A stretch of 64,000 nucleotides of DNA from Mechercharimyces sp. CAU 1602 (GCF_024753565.1 NZ_JANTPT010000002.1:186001-250000), one strand, 5' to 3'. Numbered from the stretch's first letter, positions 45,619 to 55,817 are shown. Notes: a model not told the origin generated them from the letters alone. Program-made: numbers and translations.

Positions 45619-46863
45619 CTAACCTAATTCAGCGTAAAGAGGAAACTTTTGATTTAATTGAGCAACCCGTGCCCGTGCTTCCTGCTGTACATGCTCGTCT
45701 TCCGGATGGGAGAGCGTAATCGCCATCACCTCAGCAATCTCATGCATCGCGTCTCGATCCATACCCCGTGTAGTAACTGCCGCGGTACCGACGCGCAAAC
45801 CACTTGTAACAAACGGACTCTCCGGATCGAATGGAATCGCATTTTTATTCGTAGTAATACCAATTTCATCTAGCAGATGCTCAGCTTTTTTACCTGTAAG
45901 TTGAAAAGGACGAACGTCTATTAAGAGGAGATGATTATCCGTCCCACCTGAAATCAACTTAAACCCTTTAGAAAATAACGCTTCTCCCAACTCAGCAGCA
46001 TTATCAATAATTTCTTGAGAGTACTGCTTAAAAGAATCCGACAATGCTTCCCCAAAGGCGACTGCTTTAGCTGCAATCACATGCATCAGCGGTCCTCCCT
46101 GTATGCCTGGAAAGATGGCTTTATCTACTTTCTTCGCATGTTCGCTCTTGCAGAGGATCATCCCTCCACGAGGTCCACGTAAGGTTTTATGGGTTGTAGT
46201 CGTAACAAAATCAGCGTAAGGAACCGGGTTGGGATGTAAACCTGTCGCTACTAAGCCTGCGATATGCGCCATATCCACCATAAAGTAACAGCCCACTTCA
46301 TCAGCTATCGCTTTCATGCGTTTAAAGTCTATTTGGCGGGGATATGCACTCGCCCCTGCAACCAACAACTTTGGTTTATGCTCCAAGGCGATGCGGCGAA
46401 CTTCTTCGTAATCAATACGATGGGTGTTCTCATCTACACCATACGATACAAATTGATACAACTTCCCGGAAAAGTTAACCGGACTCCCATGCGTCAAATG
46501 GCCGCCATGAGCCAAGTCCATTCCCAAAACCGTATCGCCTGGGTCCAGTACGCTATAATAAACAGCCATATTGGCTTGAGCACCCGAGTGCGGCTGTACG
46601 TTGGCATGCTCTGCACCAAATAGCTTTTTCGCACGTTCACGCGCTAGTTCTTCTGCTTCATCAACAAACTCACAGCCACCATAGTAACGCTTTGCTGGAT
46701 ACCCTTCAGCATATTTATTGGTTAATACACTTCCTAGTGATTCTAATACTGCCTGGCTAACAAAGTTTTCTGATGCAATCAGTTCAATTTTCCCCTGTTG
46801 TCGTGCCAATTCACATGCAATGATCTTTGCTATTTCTGGATCTTGATTACGAAGATGTTTCAC
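45619..46863 (-). CDS. glyA: Serine hydroxymethyltransferase
   Basis: PLP enzyme that converts serine and tetrahydrofolate to glycine and methylene-THF. The PLP-Lys is in [15 protein letters not shown] near residue 226; [15 protein letters not shown] and [19 protein letters not shown] are conserved. 414 residues, GTG start behind GGAGGGAG. Follows ywlG and rpiB as in B. subtilis. The gap 46864-46970 has no gene. Confidence 0.97.
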   Translation of the reverse strand: MKHLRNQDPEIAKIIACELARQQGKIELIASENFVSQAVLESLGSVLTNKYAEGYPAKRYYGGCEFVDEAEELARERAKKLFGAEHANVQPHSGAQANMAVYYSVLDPGDTVLGMDLAHGGHLTHGSPVNFSGKLYQFVSYGVDENTHRIDYEEVRRIALEHKPKLLVAGASAYPRQIDFKRMKAIADEVGCYFMVDMAHIAGLVATGLHPNPVPYADFVTTTTHKTLRGPRGGMILCKSEHAKKVDKAIFPGIQGGPLMHVIAAKAVAFGEALSDSFKQYSQEIIDNAAELGEALFSKGFKLISGGTDNHLLLIDVRPFQLTGKKAEHLLDEIGITTNKNAIPFDPESPFVTSGLRVGTAAVTTRGMDRDAMHEIAEVMAITLSHPEDEHVQQEARARVAQLNQKFPLYAELG

Positions 46864-46970
46864 TTTTCTCCCTCCTCTTGATAGACCGATCTTAATTCAT
46901 CTTTTCTCTTTCTCTTTTATTGTAGCAGAAGAGTCATCCTCAGTCGTATATATTCCCGCCTTGCTACCCA

Positions 46971-47531
46971 TTAATCTTCACAAACATAAACAGCCCGTGC
47001 ACCACCAATCAATTTTGGGCGAGATTTTGCTAATGTAATATGTGCTTCCCCAATGGAACGCAGACTGACGCGTACTGGCACGCAGACCTCCCTCATATGC
47101 ATCCCAATTAAAGTGTCGCCAATATCTAAACCAAGATCAGCTTTCCCCCTGAGCGACTCAACTAACACTGCATCCGTAAATTTACGAAAAGCCGCCGCCG
47201 CCATCGCTCCGCCAGCTCCTACAACAGGGATAGCCGCAACTTCTTGTAGATCCCTCTTCTCCATGGTACTTCGTTCTACCACCAACGCACGGTTAAGGTG
47301 TTCACAGCATTGGATCGCTAATTGAAATGACCTTTCCTGTTGCCACTTCAACAATACCTGCAAGAGGGATTCCGCAACCCCCTCACTACCTGACGTACCG
47401 ATATGGTTCCCCATAACCTCACTGGTGCTCACACCAACCACTAGTAGCTTCCCTGCGGTAAGCTCGCACTGGTGCTCCAGCTCGTGTAGCACTTGTTCCA
47501 ATTGTGTTCCTATCCCCACGTTCCCTTCCAT
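46971..47531 (-). CDS. ywlG: YwlG family protein (TIGR01440)
   Basis: A conserved protein of 186 residues with no proven function. VGVSTSEVMGNHIGTSGSEGVAESL near the N terminus, EHLNRALVVER and VPVVGAGGAMAAAAFR are family features. The ATG at 47531 is 9 bases from GGAGGG; the ATG at 47540 overlaps the rpiB stop (GGATGA). It keeps the rpiB-ywlG-glyA order of Bacillus. Confidence 0.92.
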   Translation of the reverse strand: MEGNVGIGTQLEQVLHELEHQCELTAGKLLVVGVSTSEVMGNHIGTSGSEGVAESLLQVLLKWQQERSFQLAIQCCEHLNRALVVERSTMEKRDLQEVAAIPVVGAGGAMAAAAFRKFTDAVLVESLRGKADLGLDIGDTLIGMHMREVCVPVRVSLRSIGEAHITLAKSRPKLIGGARAVYVCED

Positions 47532-47536
47532 ACTCC

Positions 47537-47986
47537 TCATCCCTCCAAAGAGTGGATCTTCTCTACACGACGTTGATGCCGGCCCCCAGCATAGCTACTT
47601 TCTAACCAGGCACTTACGATCTCATGTGCTAATCCAGCACCTACAACGCGCTCCCCGATCGCTAAAATATTAGCGTTATTATGTTCACGTGCCATCCGAG
47701 CCGAAAAGGTATCGCTTACGACCGCACAGCGAACCCCATTCACCTTATTGGCTGCAATCGACATGCCGATGCCTGTCCCACAAACGAGTATGCCTAACTC
47801 CACCTCAGCTGCGACCACTTTTTTAGCGACGATCCCCGCATAGTCAGGGTAATCGACCGAGTGAGCGTCGTCATAACAACCCACATCGACAACGTCAATC
47901 TCCATCTCTTCTAATAGTGAAACAAGAGACTGCTTCAACTTTAATCCACCATGATCAGACCCTATCGCTAACCTCATCTTTTTCAT
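47537..47986 (-). CDS. rpiB: Ribose 5-phosphate isomerase B
   Basis: Interconverts ribulose- and ribose-5-phosphate. IGSDHGGLKLKQSL at the N terminus, the catalytic Cys in LVCGTGIGMSIAANKVNGVR, and SARMAREHNNANILAIG are the family motifs. 149 residues from the first ATG (47986); ATG three codons later is 9 bases from GAGAGGA and is also possible. It overlaps ywlG. Confidence 0.96.
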   Translation of the reverse strand: MKKMRLAIGSDHGGLKLKQSLVSLLEEMEIDVVDVGCYDDAHSVDYPDYAGIVAKKVVAAEVELGILVCGTGIGMSIAANKVNGVRCAVVSDTFSARMAREHNNANILAIGERVVGAGLAHEIVSAWLESSYAGGRHQRRVEKIHSLEG

Positions 47987-48002
47987 TCCTCTCTTCTTTT
48001 GT

Positions 48003-48641
48003 CTATCGAGAACGTGTTAATTGCGTCACTAACTGATCGATTAAGCGTTCCAATTCATTGTAACTACTGCGATACACCTCGACACTCCCACTAAAGGGAT
48101 CCTGAATATCTTGTCGAAAACCGCGTTCATTTAATTCGTTTAGAAGGCGGGCCTGCTCCTGCAAAAGCTCTTCTAGCTCCCTCTTCTTAGTTGCTGTCCC
48201 CTCTTCTTTTTTTTCCAGCGCATGCTTATATAAAGCATGCTTCGTCTCAATATCCACATGCAGACGGTCTAGCTCCATCAATAAATGACCCACTTGCTTA
48301 TCTCTTTGCACGTATTCACGCAACGTATAAATTTTATCCAGGTACTGCGGATATGAGCGCACCAAAATCTCCTTATGTGTCATCGTCATCGTCAGAACCA
48401 AATCAGCTGCTTGTATCAACTCCGTTGTTACCGTCTGAGAACGATGACCACTACCGTCCAGCCCCTTTTCACGGAGAACAATTTGCGCATGTTCTGACAT
48501 CGATAAATCGCTAACTGCAGCTACACCAGCTGAATGAACCGTGAGATGCAATCCTTTTTTACGCGCTTTCTCTTTGAGTAACACCTCCGCCATCGGACTG
48601 CGGCACGTATTACCCGTACAAACAAAAAGTATGTTTTCCAT
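48003..48641 (-). CDS. ywlE: Protein arginine phosphatase YwlE with a coiled-coil insert
   Basis: YwlE removes phosphate from phospho-arginine made by McsB, countering the ClpCP degradation mark. The P-loop is VCTGNTCRS: Cys8 is the nucleophile, Thr12 is the residue that gives arginine specificity, Arg14 binds phosphate. The general acid Asp is in QDPFSGSVEVYR. Between TLREYV (near 107-113) and that motif is an insert of about 60 charged, helical residues; the B. subtilis protein has none, though inserts at this place occur in other Bacillales. ATG at 48641, 8 bases from GGAGG, gives 212 residues instead of ~150. Confidence 0.93.
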   Translation of the reverse strand: MENILFVCTGNTCRSPMAEVLLKEKARKKGLHLTVHSAGVAAVSDLSMSEHAQIVLREKGLDGSGHRSQTVTTELIQAADLVLTMTMTHKEILVRSYPQYLDKIYTLREYVQRDKQVGHLLMELDRLHVDIETKHALYKHALEKKEEGTATKKRELEELLQEQARLLNELNERGFRQDIQDPFSGSVEVYRSSYNELERLIDQLVTQLTRSR

Positions 48642-48674
48642 CCCTTCTACCTCCAACAAACGTATGCAAAACTT

Positions 48675-49400
48675 TTAGGAACCGTGTAAATGATGCAGGA
48701 AGTACATCAATATAATTCCGAAGATCAACCCCAACCATCCCCCTAATTGATCAATGCGCAGGGATCGGGGGCCTACTTCACTCACCACCCAAATCATCGT
48801 GGTGGCTGCCATCATTAAACCGACGGCAACGACTGAAGGGTACGCGACTAAATATTTATACCCAATCCAAGCACCTATAGGAAGAGCACCACATGTAATT
48901 AAAGTGAGCAGTACAATAAAAAGTGGAGAACGACCTGCCGCTAGTAACGGTGCTGCTAAACCAATCCCCTCAGGGACATTATGAATTGCAATCGCAAAGG
49001 CCAAATGTAAGCCCATCGCATGTTCCATACCAAAGCCAATCCCGATAGCCGCTCCCTCGGGAGCGTTATGTGCAGCAACTGCAATCATGAGATACAAACC
49101 TAATCTTTCTAATTCCGCTTGATGATTGGGTTGAAGGAAACGATCCTCCCTATGAAACTGTTTTAACAGCATCATTAAGGAGAGCCCCCCTCCTACTCCC
49201 AACGCCAGATGAGGAATATCTCCATACCGAATCGCAGTCGGAAGTAAATCTAACCATGACACCATAATCATCACACTGGCAGACATCCCTAAGGCAAAGG
49301 AGATCATGCGACTAGAAAGCGATCGCTTCCAAATCACGATCATCGCTCCGACCAACGTGGCACTACCCGACAGGAAGCTGAAGATAATCGCATCACTCAC
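48675..49400 (-). CDS. ZIP family metal transporter
   Basis: A metal (Zn, Fe or Mn) transporter of 241 residues with about eight helices. The paired metal-site motifs are HNAPEGAAIG and HNVPEGIGLA in helices 4 and 5. A short His-containing loop (KQFHREDRF) lies between helices 3 and 4. GTG start, 9 bases from GAGGGG. It sits between mntP and ywlE; together with the Mn exporter upstream this suggests metal balance, but the ion is not known. Confidence 0.93.
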   Translation of the reverse strand: MSDAIIFSFLSGSATLVGAMIVIWKRSLSSRMISFALGMSASVMIMVSWLDLLPTAIRYGDIPHLALGVGGGLSLMMLLKQFHREDRFLQPNHQAELERLGLYLMIAVAAHNAPEGAAIGIGFGMEHAMGLHLAFAIAIHNVPEGIGLAAPLLAAGRSPLFIVLLTLITCGALPIGAWIGYKYLVAYPSVVAVGLMMAATTMIWVVSEVGPRSLRIDQLGGWLGLIFGIILMYFLHHLHGS

Positions 49401-49413
49401 TCTGATTCGCCCC

Positions 49414-49977
49414 TCACCATAGAAATTTACACCCGAGTAAGATTAAAATCGTGCCACCGATCGCTTCACTGTAATCACCCAACCAATCACCAGAAGTACG
49501 TCCTAACATCATTCCAAGGGCAGCCATGCAGGCGCTCGCAAATCCAAACAACAGTACCGCAATCAAGAGGTTCGATCGAAATAAACCAATCGACAATCCA
49601 GCTGACAATGAATCTACGCTCACACTGAAGGAGAAAAATATGATTCCAATCCAATGCTGTGGATGTATCCCTCTACTCTTCTTTCCTTTCCACAGACTAC
49701 TGAGCAACATGTGACCTCCGAGGAGGAAAAATAGGCTCCCTCCCACAAGGGTTCCTATCTCTTGAAACACCTGACTTAAATATCCACCAATCACATATCC
49801 GAGCAGAGGCATCGCCATGTGAGACAACCCAATCCATGTACTGATTATCACCACTTGTCGGAACAAAATTCCTTTTACACCAATCCCGATCCCTAGCGAG
49901 AAGGCATCCAAACCGAGAGCAATCGCAATCATTGATAAGGTCATCAGTTGACCCCATTGCGGCAATGTCAACTCCAT
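49414..49977 (-). CDS. mntP: Manganese efflux pump MntP
   Basis: Exports Mn(II). A six-helix protein of 187 residues made of two DUF204 repeats: ALGLDAFSLGIGIGVKG in the first and FSVSVDSLSAGLSIGLF in the second, with the Asp residues needed for transport. The frame opens at 50025; the ATG at 49977 is 8 bases from GGAGG. Corresponds to B. subtilis ywlD by position. No yybP-ykoY Mn riboswitch is visible in the 60 bases before it. Confidence 0.92.
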   Translation of the reverse strand: MELTLPQWGQLMTLSMIAIALGLDAFSLGIGIGVKGILFRQVVIISTWIGLSHMAMPLLGYVIGGYLSQVFQEIGTLVGGSLFFLLGGHMLLSSLWKGKKSRGIHPQHWIGIIFFSFSVSVDSLSAGLSIGLFRSNLLIAVLLFGFASACMAALGMMLGRTSGDWLGDYSEAIGGTILILLGCKFLW

Positions 49978-50037
49978 CCAAGCGCCCTCCCACCTGTAGC
50001 TTGTCTTCCTTGGATGGATATGCAAATGCTAGTACAA

Positions 50038-51171
50038 TCAGAACAGGGAAGAAAAGGAGGTGGGACTTCTATGGGGTGAGAGCATGCCTTTCCCCGCTTT
50101 TTGCAACCGATTCATCACGGAGTCAAATAGACCGACTGACGGAAAAGTTTCCGCCAAAATTACTTGAGCTTCCATCTGGTCACATTGACGCAATGCACGA
50201 AAAAGATGGTGAGCAACACTGCTTGGATCAGAGCGTCGCCCACAAAGAATTACCGCATGATCACCATACGCCGACTGATGCTCTTCCGTCGTTAAGATCG
50301 CAACCTTCAGATCGAGTGCGCATGCTTCATCAGCCAATCTTTGAATATGAAGGACTTGCTCTTCTGGCTTTCCGTCTACCAACCATAAATCCCCCATAGG
50401 AGCATAATGACGGTACTTCATGCCAGGCGAGCGGGGGCGAACGCTCCCCTCTATCAAGGCAGGATCCACCTGTAGCTGTGGAACCACCTCCATTAATTGT
50501 TCACGAGCAATGCCCCCTGGTCTGAGGAGCATAGGGATGTCGCCACTTACGTCAACGACTGTCGATTCTACCCCAATTCCTGTCGATCCACTATCCAATA
50601 ATCCGCCTATTCTCCCCTGCAAATCACTCCACACGTGAGCCGCTTCTGTTGGACTAGGTCGCCCTGAGCGATTAGCGCTAGGTGCTGCGATAGCCAGATT
50701 TGTCTCTTTCAACAGTGCCTCGGCTACGGGATGCCGGGGAAAACGTATTCCCACTGTATCTAAGCCTGCAGTCACCGGTGTGGCAACCGAACCGTTATGA
50801 GGGAGAATGAGTGTTAAAGGCCCCGGCCAAAAGTGATACATCAACCGTTCTGCCACAGATGAAACGCCCGATACCAGTTGTTCAACCTGCGAGAGTTGTC
50901 CAATATGAACGATCAACGGGTTATCGGCTGGGCGACCTTTTGCGCGAAAGATTTCATATACTGCCTCTTCTGAGGTAGCATCCGCCCCCAGCCCATACAC
51001 TGTTTCTGTCGGAAAAGCGACTAATTTACCTTTCATTAACATTTGCGCTGCTTGCTGTAGCGAATTGCGCTCGTCCTGATTCCAAGGTGGATGAGATGAA
51101 ACCTCCCACCTCTGAGTCTTCCGTTCATCCAACTGCTGTTCACCTTCCCTATGAAATATCTTCTTCATCAT
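50038..51171 (-). CDS. ywlC: L-threonylcarbamoyladenylate synthase (Sua5/YwlC)
   Basis: Makes threonylcarbamoyl-AMP for tRNA t6A modification. The YrdC domain reads KLVAFPTETVYGLGADA, FRAKGRPADNPLIVHI and SANRSGRPSPT; VVDVSG closes it. The Sua5 C-terminal domain (SPGMKYRHYAP onward) is present, so this is the long form (377 residues). The first ~35 residues are not conserved and the ATG at 51171 has only a weak ribosome site, so the start is uncertain. Confidence 0.94.
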   Translation of the reverse strand: MMKKIFHREGEQQLDERKTQRWEVSSHPPWNQDERNSLQQAAQMLMKGKLVAFPTETVYGLGADATSEEAVYEIFRAKGRPADNPLIVHIGQLSQVEQLVSGVSSVAERLMYHFWPGPLTLILPHNGSVATPVTAGLDTVGIRFPRHPVAEALLKETNLAIAAPSANRSGRPSPTEAAHVWSDLQGRIGGLLDSGSTGIGVESTVVDVSGDIPMLLRPGGIAREQLMEVVPQLQVDPALIEGSVRPRSPGMKYRHYAPMGDLWLVDGKPEEQVLHIQRLADEACALDLKVAILTTEEHQSAYGDHAVILCGRRSDPSSVAHHLFRALRQCDQMEAQVILAETFPSVGLFDSVMNRLQKAGKGMLSPHRSPTSFSSLF

Positions 51172-51196
51172 ACCATCTCATCTTGGCAAAACAAAA

Positions 51197-51221
51197 CGCC
51201 CCTCGGCTACGGTTAGAGGCG
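51197..51221 (-). terminator. Terminator after the ywlB-like gene
   Basis: CGCCTCT and AGGGGCG on the minus strand form a 7-bp stem (one G-T pair) with an 11-base loop, followed by TTTTGTTTTG. Confidence 0.75.
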
Positions 51222-51248
51222 GTCATGTAAGAACATGATATGGGTAAG

Positions 51249-51710
51249 TTACACTTGTGACTGCTTGACTTGGCTCAAAGATGTGACCATCAGCACTCCA
51301 CCTTTTTCACGCGCATGGTGTATATGGTCAGATTTTTTTAACTCTACAGGTAATACTTCCCACGGAACCTGCGTAAAGCCTGCCTCCTCAAAAAACCGTT
51401 TAGTCACTCCGGCAAAGAGGTACACCTTGGTTAATCGTAAGTATTGTGCAAAGGAGAGCGCTGCCCCGAACAATTCTAAGCCTACTTTTCCATTCCAAAC
51501 CTCACTTTCTATTACAAAGGAACGCAATAATCCCTCGTCTCCATATACTTCGATTCCGACAGCTCCTAAAATTTGTTCATCCTCTTCTCGTTCAATCACA
51601 AGAAAGTGATCAATATGCTTGTCCACCCCCTCTTCATGTAGACCCGCTTGACAAAGCAGTTGACATATAGGAGTGATATCACGTTCCTCCGCACGTCTAA
51701 TCAAAAACAT
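51249..51710 (-). CDS. GNAT family acetyltransferase (YwlB-like)
   Basis: A 153-residue acetyltransferase fold: IRRAEERDITPICQLLCQAGL at the start, EDEQILGAVGIEVYGDEGLLRSFVIES in the core, and VTKRFFEEAGFTQV near the end. The acetyl-CoA loop is degenerate (WNGKVGLELFGAAL). In B. subtilis ywlB occupies this place between spoIIR and ywlC and is a GNAT too. ATG behind GAGGGG. Substrate unknown. Confidence 0.85.
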   Translation of the reverse strand: MFLIRRAEERDITPICQLLCQAGLHEEGVDKHIDHFLVIEREEDEQILGAVGIEVYGDEGLLRSFVIESEVWNGKVGLELFGAALSFAQYLRLTKVYLFAGVTKRFFEEAGFTQVPWEVLPVELKKSDHIHHAREKGGVLMVTSLSQVKQSQV

Positions 51711-51793
51711 TATAGGTCCCCTCCTCGTTCTCTCGCATCTCTTTCAATTTATACGCACTAGAGAAGAGGAATATCACTTTTTTCAGCTACACA

Positions 51794-51823
51794 AAACAAA
51801 AACCCTGTCCCACTGGAACAAGG
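51794..51823 (-). terminator. Terminator after spoIIR
   Basis: On the minus strand CCTTGTTCC and GGGACAGGG pair (two G-T pairs) around AGT, followed by TTTTTGTTTT. Confidence 0.85.
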
Positions 51824-51838
51824 ATGGTATAACCCCTT

Positions 51839-52528
51839 TTATTTAAATAGTCCGGTGAAAAATTCCTTCAGGGAGTCGACGAAGAAGAACCTTACCTCAA
51901 CCGGCTTGTCTTTTGTGGATGTAGTAACTGTACGCGTAACTGGATTGGCTAATGCCTCTGCCTCTGCCACCATCGCTGTCGCTTGTGAGATTTTCTCATC
52001 TTCTGAGACGGCGTCGCCATTACTCATATCGACAAAACAGAGAGGTGGAAAGAGAACACACCACCAATTATCCCCTTCCCCTTCCCCGATTGTGATACGG
52101 AGTGCTTCATACTCACCTGCAGGATAAACACGGTTACCATACATTTTTGTAGGGAAGGGAACTTGTCCAAAGTCTACATCCACTTCATAATCGTAGCCAT
52201 GCTGCTTCACAATTTTAGCTGCTAATCCTTCAAATGTGGGAATGTGATCTTTTACTAGTGAACGCGCTTCTACTAAGGTATTAGGTTGATTTACCCATCC
52301 CCCCATCTCCTCTAGCACGGCATCCCTTACTTTCTGCTTCAGTGCCTGATCTTGCACAGTATCGCTGTTGGCTAAAATTCGGAGGCGTATCGACTCCTCT
52401 GGAATCGCAGTGTCATTTTCTTGAAAGGTTGTCGCCGCTACTACAGCATCTTCACCATTGGTCAGGTACAGAAAACCGCTTACTAATGCCGCTATCATCA
52501 ATAAAAATGTATAAGTGCGTATTCGCAT
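51839..52528 (-). CDS. spoIIR: Stage II sporulation protein SpoIIR
   Basis: SpoIIR is made in the forespore and exported to trigger SpoIIGA cleavage of pro-sigma-E in the mother cell. After an N-terminal signal/anchor (TYTFLLMIAALVSGFLYL) the core reads ESIRLRILANSDTVQDQALKQKVRDAVL, the SpoIIR hallmark, then DFGQVPFPTKMYGNRVYPAGEYEALRITIGEGEGDNWWCVLFPPLCFVD. The ATG at 52528 is 9 bases from GAGGGGG (229 residues); the frame opens at 52579. Standard context between prmC and ywl genes. Confidence 0.95.
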   Translation of the reverse strand: MRIRTYTFLLMIAALVSGFLYLTNGEDAVVAATTFQENDTAIPEESIRLRILANSDTVQDQALKQKVRDAVLEEMGGWVNQPNTLVEARSLVKDHIPTFEGLAAKIVKQHGYDYEVDVDFGQVPFPTKMYGNRVYPAGEYEALRITIGEGEGDNWWCVLFPPLCFVDMSNGDAVSEDEKISQATAMVAEAEALANPVTRTVTTSTKDKPVEVRFFFVDSLKEFFTGLFK

Positions 52529-52626
52529 AAAATGAAGCCCCCTCATGAAACTGTTATCTTCATTATGGACAGGCTCCATTCCATTTAATCATTGACGGGC
52601 AGAAAAGAGCGATCTTTTTCCCTTTT

Positions 52627-53496
52627 CTATGTGCGCCACCCGATTACCATGCGCTCAATCCCAGCCAGATCAACTTTCACCTCTACATGCTCCAACCACT
52701 CCTCCAAGAGAGCAGCTACTTCTTCGCCTTGGCCTGCTCCCACTTCAAATGCGATCATCCCCCGCTCTTTTAAACACGATTGTGCCTGCTTACTGAGGAT
52801 GCGATAGGGAGATAAGCCATCCTCTCCTCCATCAAGCGCCAAGTGGGGTTCATGGGAGCGTACTTCTACTTGCAAGGATGCGATCTCTACACTGGGAATA
52901 TAGGGAGGGTTAGAGACGATGATATCCAGCTCCACCCCTGTCTGTATGAGCGGGGTGAGCCACTCACCTTCAGACCAGTTCACTCGCTCGCCTACACCCA
53001 ATTGATTCGCATTCTGCTTAGCAACCTGCAAGGCAGCGGATGACACATCAATAGCAAAACATTGCCACTGTGGGCGTTCTAACGCCAATGTAGTAACGAT
53101 TGCCCCACTGCCTGTACCGATGTCAGCCATCTTTAACTCTGACTCCTGCCACAGCTTGTCCGCTCGCTGTAGCACCGCCTCTATTAAAAGCTCTGTCTCC
53201 GGACGTGGAATCAACACAGAAGGGTTGACAGCGAAGACGCGTCCATAAAACTCATGCTCACCCAATATATACTGTATGGGGTATCCACTGCTTCGCTGTT
53301 GTAACATATCTTCTAGTTGGGAAGCTAGTGTAGAGGGAAAAGGGTGATCTAACTGTAGAAAATAGGATGTTCTTTCAAGCTGTAATAGATGAATCATCAT
53401 CCATTCCGCTTCTCGGTCTGCGCTTTCGATTCCATGCTCACGTAAAAAAGAAGAAGCCTGTCGGTAGGCTTCCCGAATCGTACCTAGTTTATGCAT
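52627..53496 (-). CDS. prmC: Release factor glutamine methyltransferase
   Basis: Methylates the Gln of the GGQ motif in RF1 and RF2. The SAM-binding loop is ADIGTGSGAIV (124-134), and the substrate-binding NPPY is at 196-199. The N-terminal helical domain precedes it. 289 residues; ATG behind GGAGG. It follows its substrate gene prfA by 17 bases, the usual arrangement. Confidence 0.96.
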   Translation of the reverse strand: MHKLGTIREAYRQASSFLREHGIESADREAEWMMIHLLQLERTSYFLQLDHPFPSTLASQLEDMLQQRSSGYPIQYILGEHEFYGRVFAVNPSVLIPRPETELLIEAVLQRADKLWQESELKMADIGTGSGAIVTTLALERPQWQCFAIDVSSAALQVAKQNANQLGVGERVNWSEGEWLTPLIQTGVELDIIVSNPPYIPSVEIASLQVEVRSHEPHLALDGGEDGLSPYRILSKQAQSCLKERGMIAFEVGAGQGEEVAALLEEWLEHVEVKVDLAGIERMVIGWRT

Positions 53497-53513
53497 CGAA
53501 TGGTTCCTCCATT

Positions 53514-54584
53514 CTATTCGCTTGCCTCTTTCAGGAGTGAGGATTGCTCTTCTAAAACGAGTGAATCAATCACTTCATCCAAATCACCATCTAGGATTAG
53601 CTCCAGCTTATGCAGCGTTAACCCTATCCGGTGGTCGGTTACCCGACTTTGCGGATAGTTATAGGTTCGGATACGCTCACTGCGATCTCCTGAGCCCACT
53701 TGAGATTTTCGAGCGTCTGCCATCTTTGCCGCTTCTTCTTGTTGCTTCTGATCCAACAGACGAGCTCGTAGTACGCGCATCGCTTTATCTTTATTCTTAA
53801 TCTGTGACTTTTCATCCTGGCACGAAACCACCACACCGGTTGGAAGGTGCGTAATCCGTACCGCAGACTTAGTCGTATTTACACTTTGTCCTCCCGGCCC
53901 ACTGGAACAAAATGTATCAATGCGCAAATCCTTATCATGAACTTCAATATCTACTTCTTCCGCTTCTGGCAACACAGCGACAGTAGCTGTGGATGTGTGA
54001 ATACGTCCCCCTGACTCCGTAGTTGGTACACGTTGCACACGATGAGCACCACTTTCATACTTTAAGCGACTGTACGCTCCCCTCCCCTGAATAGAGAAGA
54101 CTACTTCTTTAAAGCCGCCTAGGCCAGTGGTGTTCGTTTCTAAGATTTCAGTCTTCCAACCTAAACGCTCTGCATAGCGAGAGTACATACGATACAGATT
54201 GGAAGCAAATAACGCTGCTTCTTCCCCCCCAGCTGCGCCCCGAATCTCGACAATAACGTTTTTATCATCATTGGGATCTTTTGGAAGAAGCAATACTTTG
54301 ATGCGTTCTTCAAGCGATTCTTTCGCTGTGGTCAGCTCATCAATCTCCGCTTTTACCATTTCACGCATCTCATCGTCCATTTTATCTGCTTGCATGGAAC
54401 GAGCACCTTCTAATTCTTCAAGGACTTGCTTATACTCCATATATGCTTGATGTTTTCCCTCTAAATCAGATTGCTCTTTTGAATATTGACGTAACCGCTT
54501 CGGGTCATTTAACACTTCTGGATCCATAAGGAGGCGATTCAACTCCTCATAGCGATCATGAATCGATTCCAATCGATGTAACAC
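53514..54584 (-). CDS. prfA: Peptide chain release factor 1
   Basis: RF1 ends translation at UAA and UAG. The catalytic GGQ is in [18 protein letters not shown] at about residues 231-233; the stop-codon recognition stretch is [12 protein letters not shown] (the PxT motif as PTT). I start at GTG 54584, which aligns with the B. subtilis protein and gives 356 residues; GTG two codons earlier is the longer frame. First gene of the prfA-prmC pair. Confidence 0.96.
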   Translation of the reverse strand: MLHRLESIHDRYEELNRLLMDPEVLNDPKRLRQYSKEQSDLEGKHQAYMEYKQVLEELEGARSMQADKMDDEMREMVKAEIDELTTAKESLEERIKVLLLPKDPNDDKNVIVEIRGAAGGEEAALFASNLYRMYSRYAERLGWKTEILETNTTGLGGFKEVVFSIQGRGAYSRLKYESGAHRVQRVPTTESGGRIHTSTATVAVLPEAEEVDIEVHDKDLRIDTFCSSGPGGQSVNTTKSAVRITHLPTGVVVSCQDEKSQIKNKDKAMRVLRARLLDQKQQEEAAKMADARKSQVGSGDRSERIRTYNYPQSRVTDHRIGLTLHKLELILDGDLDEVIDSLVLEEQSSLLKEASE

Positions 54585-54793
54585 AGGCACTTCACTCCAC
54601 TTCTAAAATAAGCCACTCCTCCTATTATAGTTGACCGAGGCAGGAAGCGTCAAAGCCGGGTATACCGCCACCGCTGACTGGGAATAGCCTAAAGCTAGAG
54701 AAATGATGGAGTAACCCCCCTTTTTACTTCTCCACTCCCCTAAAATCTGATAGGATGGAGTAAGAAATCATAATAGAACGTGAGGCGATTGGT

Positions 54794-55810
54794 TTGTTAG
54801 AAATCTTATCGATGATATTCACCTTTCTCCCGTTTATCTTCATTCTCGTACTCGCTAATGTCGTAGATCGGTTACGATCAGGAGGAGACAACCCATCTGC
54901 CGGAACGGTTGTGGGAGTTATTACGATTCTTCTTACTGTCGGTTTACTCCTACTCTCATGGTTGTTAGCGATCGGTAACATGATGCTACCCGCTTTTACG
55001 GGAGAAACCATCACACAAGCAAACACGTCCGCACTGTTTATGGAGAAACTTCCTTATATCGTCGGAATCAGCATTTCCACGCTATTGGGTATGTTCTTGC
55101 TCATTCCAGCCGTGCGACGACTAGTGGCAAAAGTGATTCCCATTAACCCCACACAGCAAGTACACGCTGTCTCCCTCTCCTTTTCCACCCTGATCCTGTT
55201 GCAAATGTTTATGACATTAGGAATGGGACTAGACAGTTTAGCCGATTTGGAGCAGCAGATGCCACTTGCATCCATCTGGGCACAAGATATTATGCTCTTC
55301 ATCCTGGGATTACTTGGAGTTGGGTGGGTGGTTCGTCATCAGTTGACTCCCACTTTGAATCGATTAGGCATCGTTTTACCCACCCTTTCTAATGTGGCAA
55401 CAGGAGTATTTATGGGCTTTGCTTTATTTGCGATTATCATCAGTATTGAGTTGATTTTCAACTATTTAGGTATAGCGATGACAAATAAAGAAGTTGAAGA
55501 TGCGACAGAAAGTTTGATCGGGCCTCTAACCGCATCCCTTCCGGGTGTGCTTACACTCGGGTTCGCCGCTGCACTCGGAGAAGAAACGATCTTTCGTGGT
55601 GCATTATTGCCCCGCTTTGGTCTCGTATTAAGCTCACTCTTATTCGCCTTACTCCACAGCCAATATGGATTGAGCTCCTCTACATTTATCGTCTTTATAC
55701 TCGGTCTAATCCTTGGAGTCATTCGCATGCGCACCAACACAACGACAGCTATGCTTACGCATGCCACCTATAATATCTCACTCGGTCTTATCGCCCTGTA
55801 CGCGACATAA
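54794..55810 (+). CDS. CPBP family intramembrane metalloprotease
   Basis: A 338-residue membrane protein of the CAAX-protease/bacteriocin-processing (CPBP, Abi) type. Motif 1 EETIFRGALLPRFG (EExxxR), motif 2 FALLHSQYG (His) and motif 3 THATYN (HxxxN) are all present in the C-terminal 110 residues, so it should be active. The N-terminal half has about five more helices. The start is TTG at 54794 with GAGG about 8 bases upstream; ATG at 54812 is possible. Plus strand, isolated among minus-strand genes. No peptide toxin gene is adjacent. Confidence 0.88.
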   Translation: MLEILSMIFTFLPFIFILVLANVVDRLRSGGDNPSAGTVVGVITILLTVGLLLLSWLLAIGNMMLPAFTGETITQANTSALFMEKLPYIVGISISTLLGMFLLIPAVRRLVAKVIPINPTQQVHAVSLSFSTLILLQMFMTLGMGLDSLADLEQQMPLASIWAQDIMLFILGLLGVGWVVRHQLTPTLNRLGIVLPTLSNVATGVFMGFALFAIIISIELIFNYLGIAMTNKEVEDATESLIGPLTASLPGVLTLGFAAALGEETIFRGALLPRFGLVLSSLLFALLHSQYGLSSSTFIVFILGLILGVIRMRTNTTTAMLTHATYNISLGLIALYAT

Positions 55811-55817
55811 GAAAGCT

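Noticed and set aside
48003..48641. YwlE coiled-coil insert as a novel fusion
   Set aside because: Inserts at this site occur in other Bacillales YwlE proteins as far as I know, so I noted it but do not claim novelty.
54794..55810. CPBP protease as part of the SDP toxin system
   Set aside because: CPBP proteins can be bacteriocin immunity factors, but this one is about 17 kb away, in the conserved core, with no peptide gene beside it.
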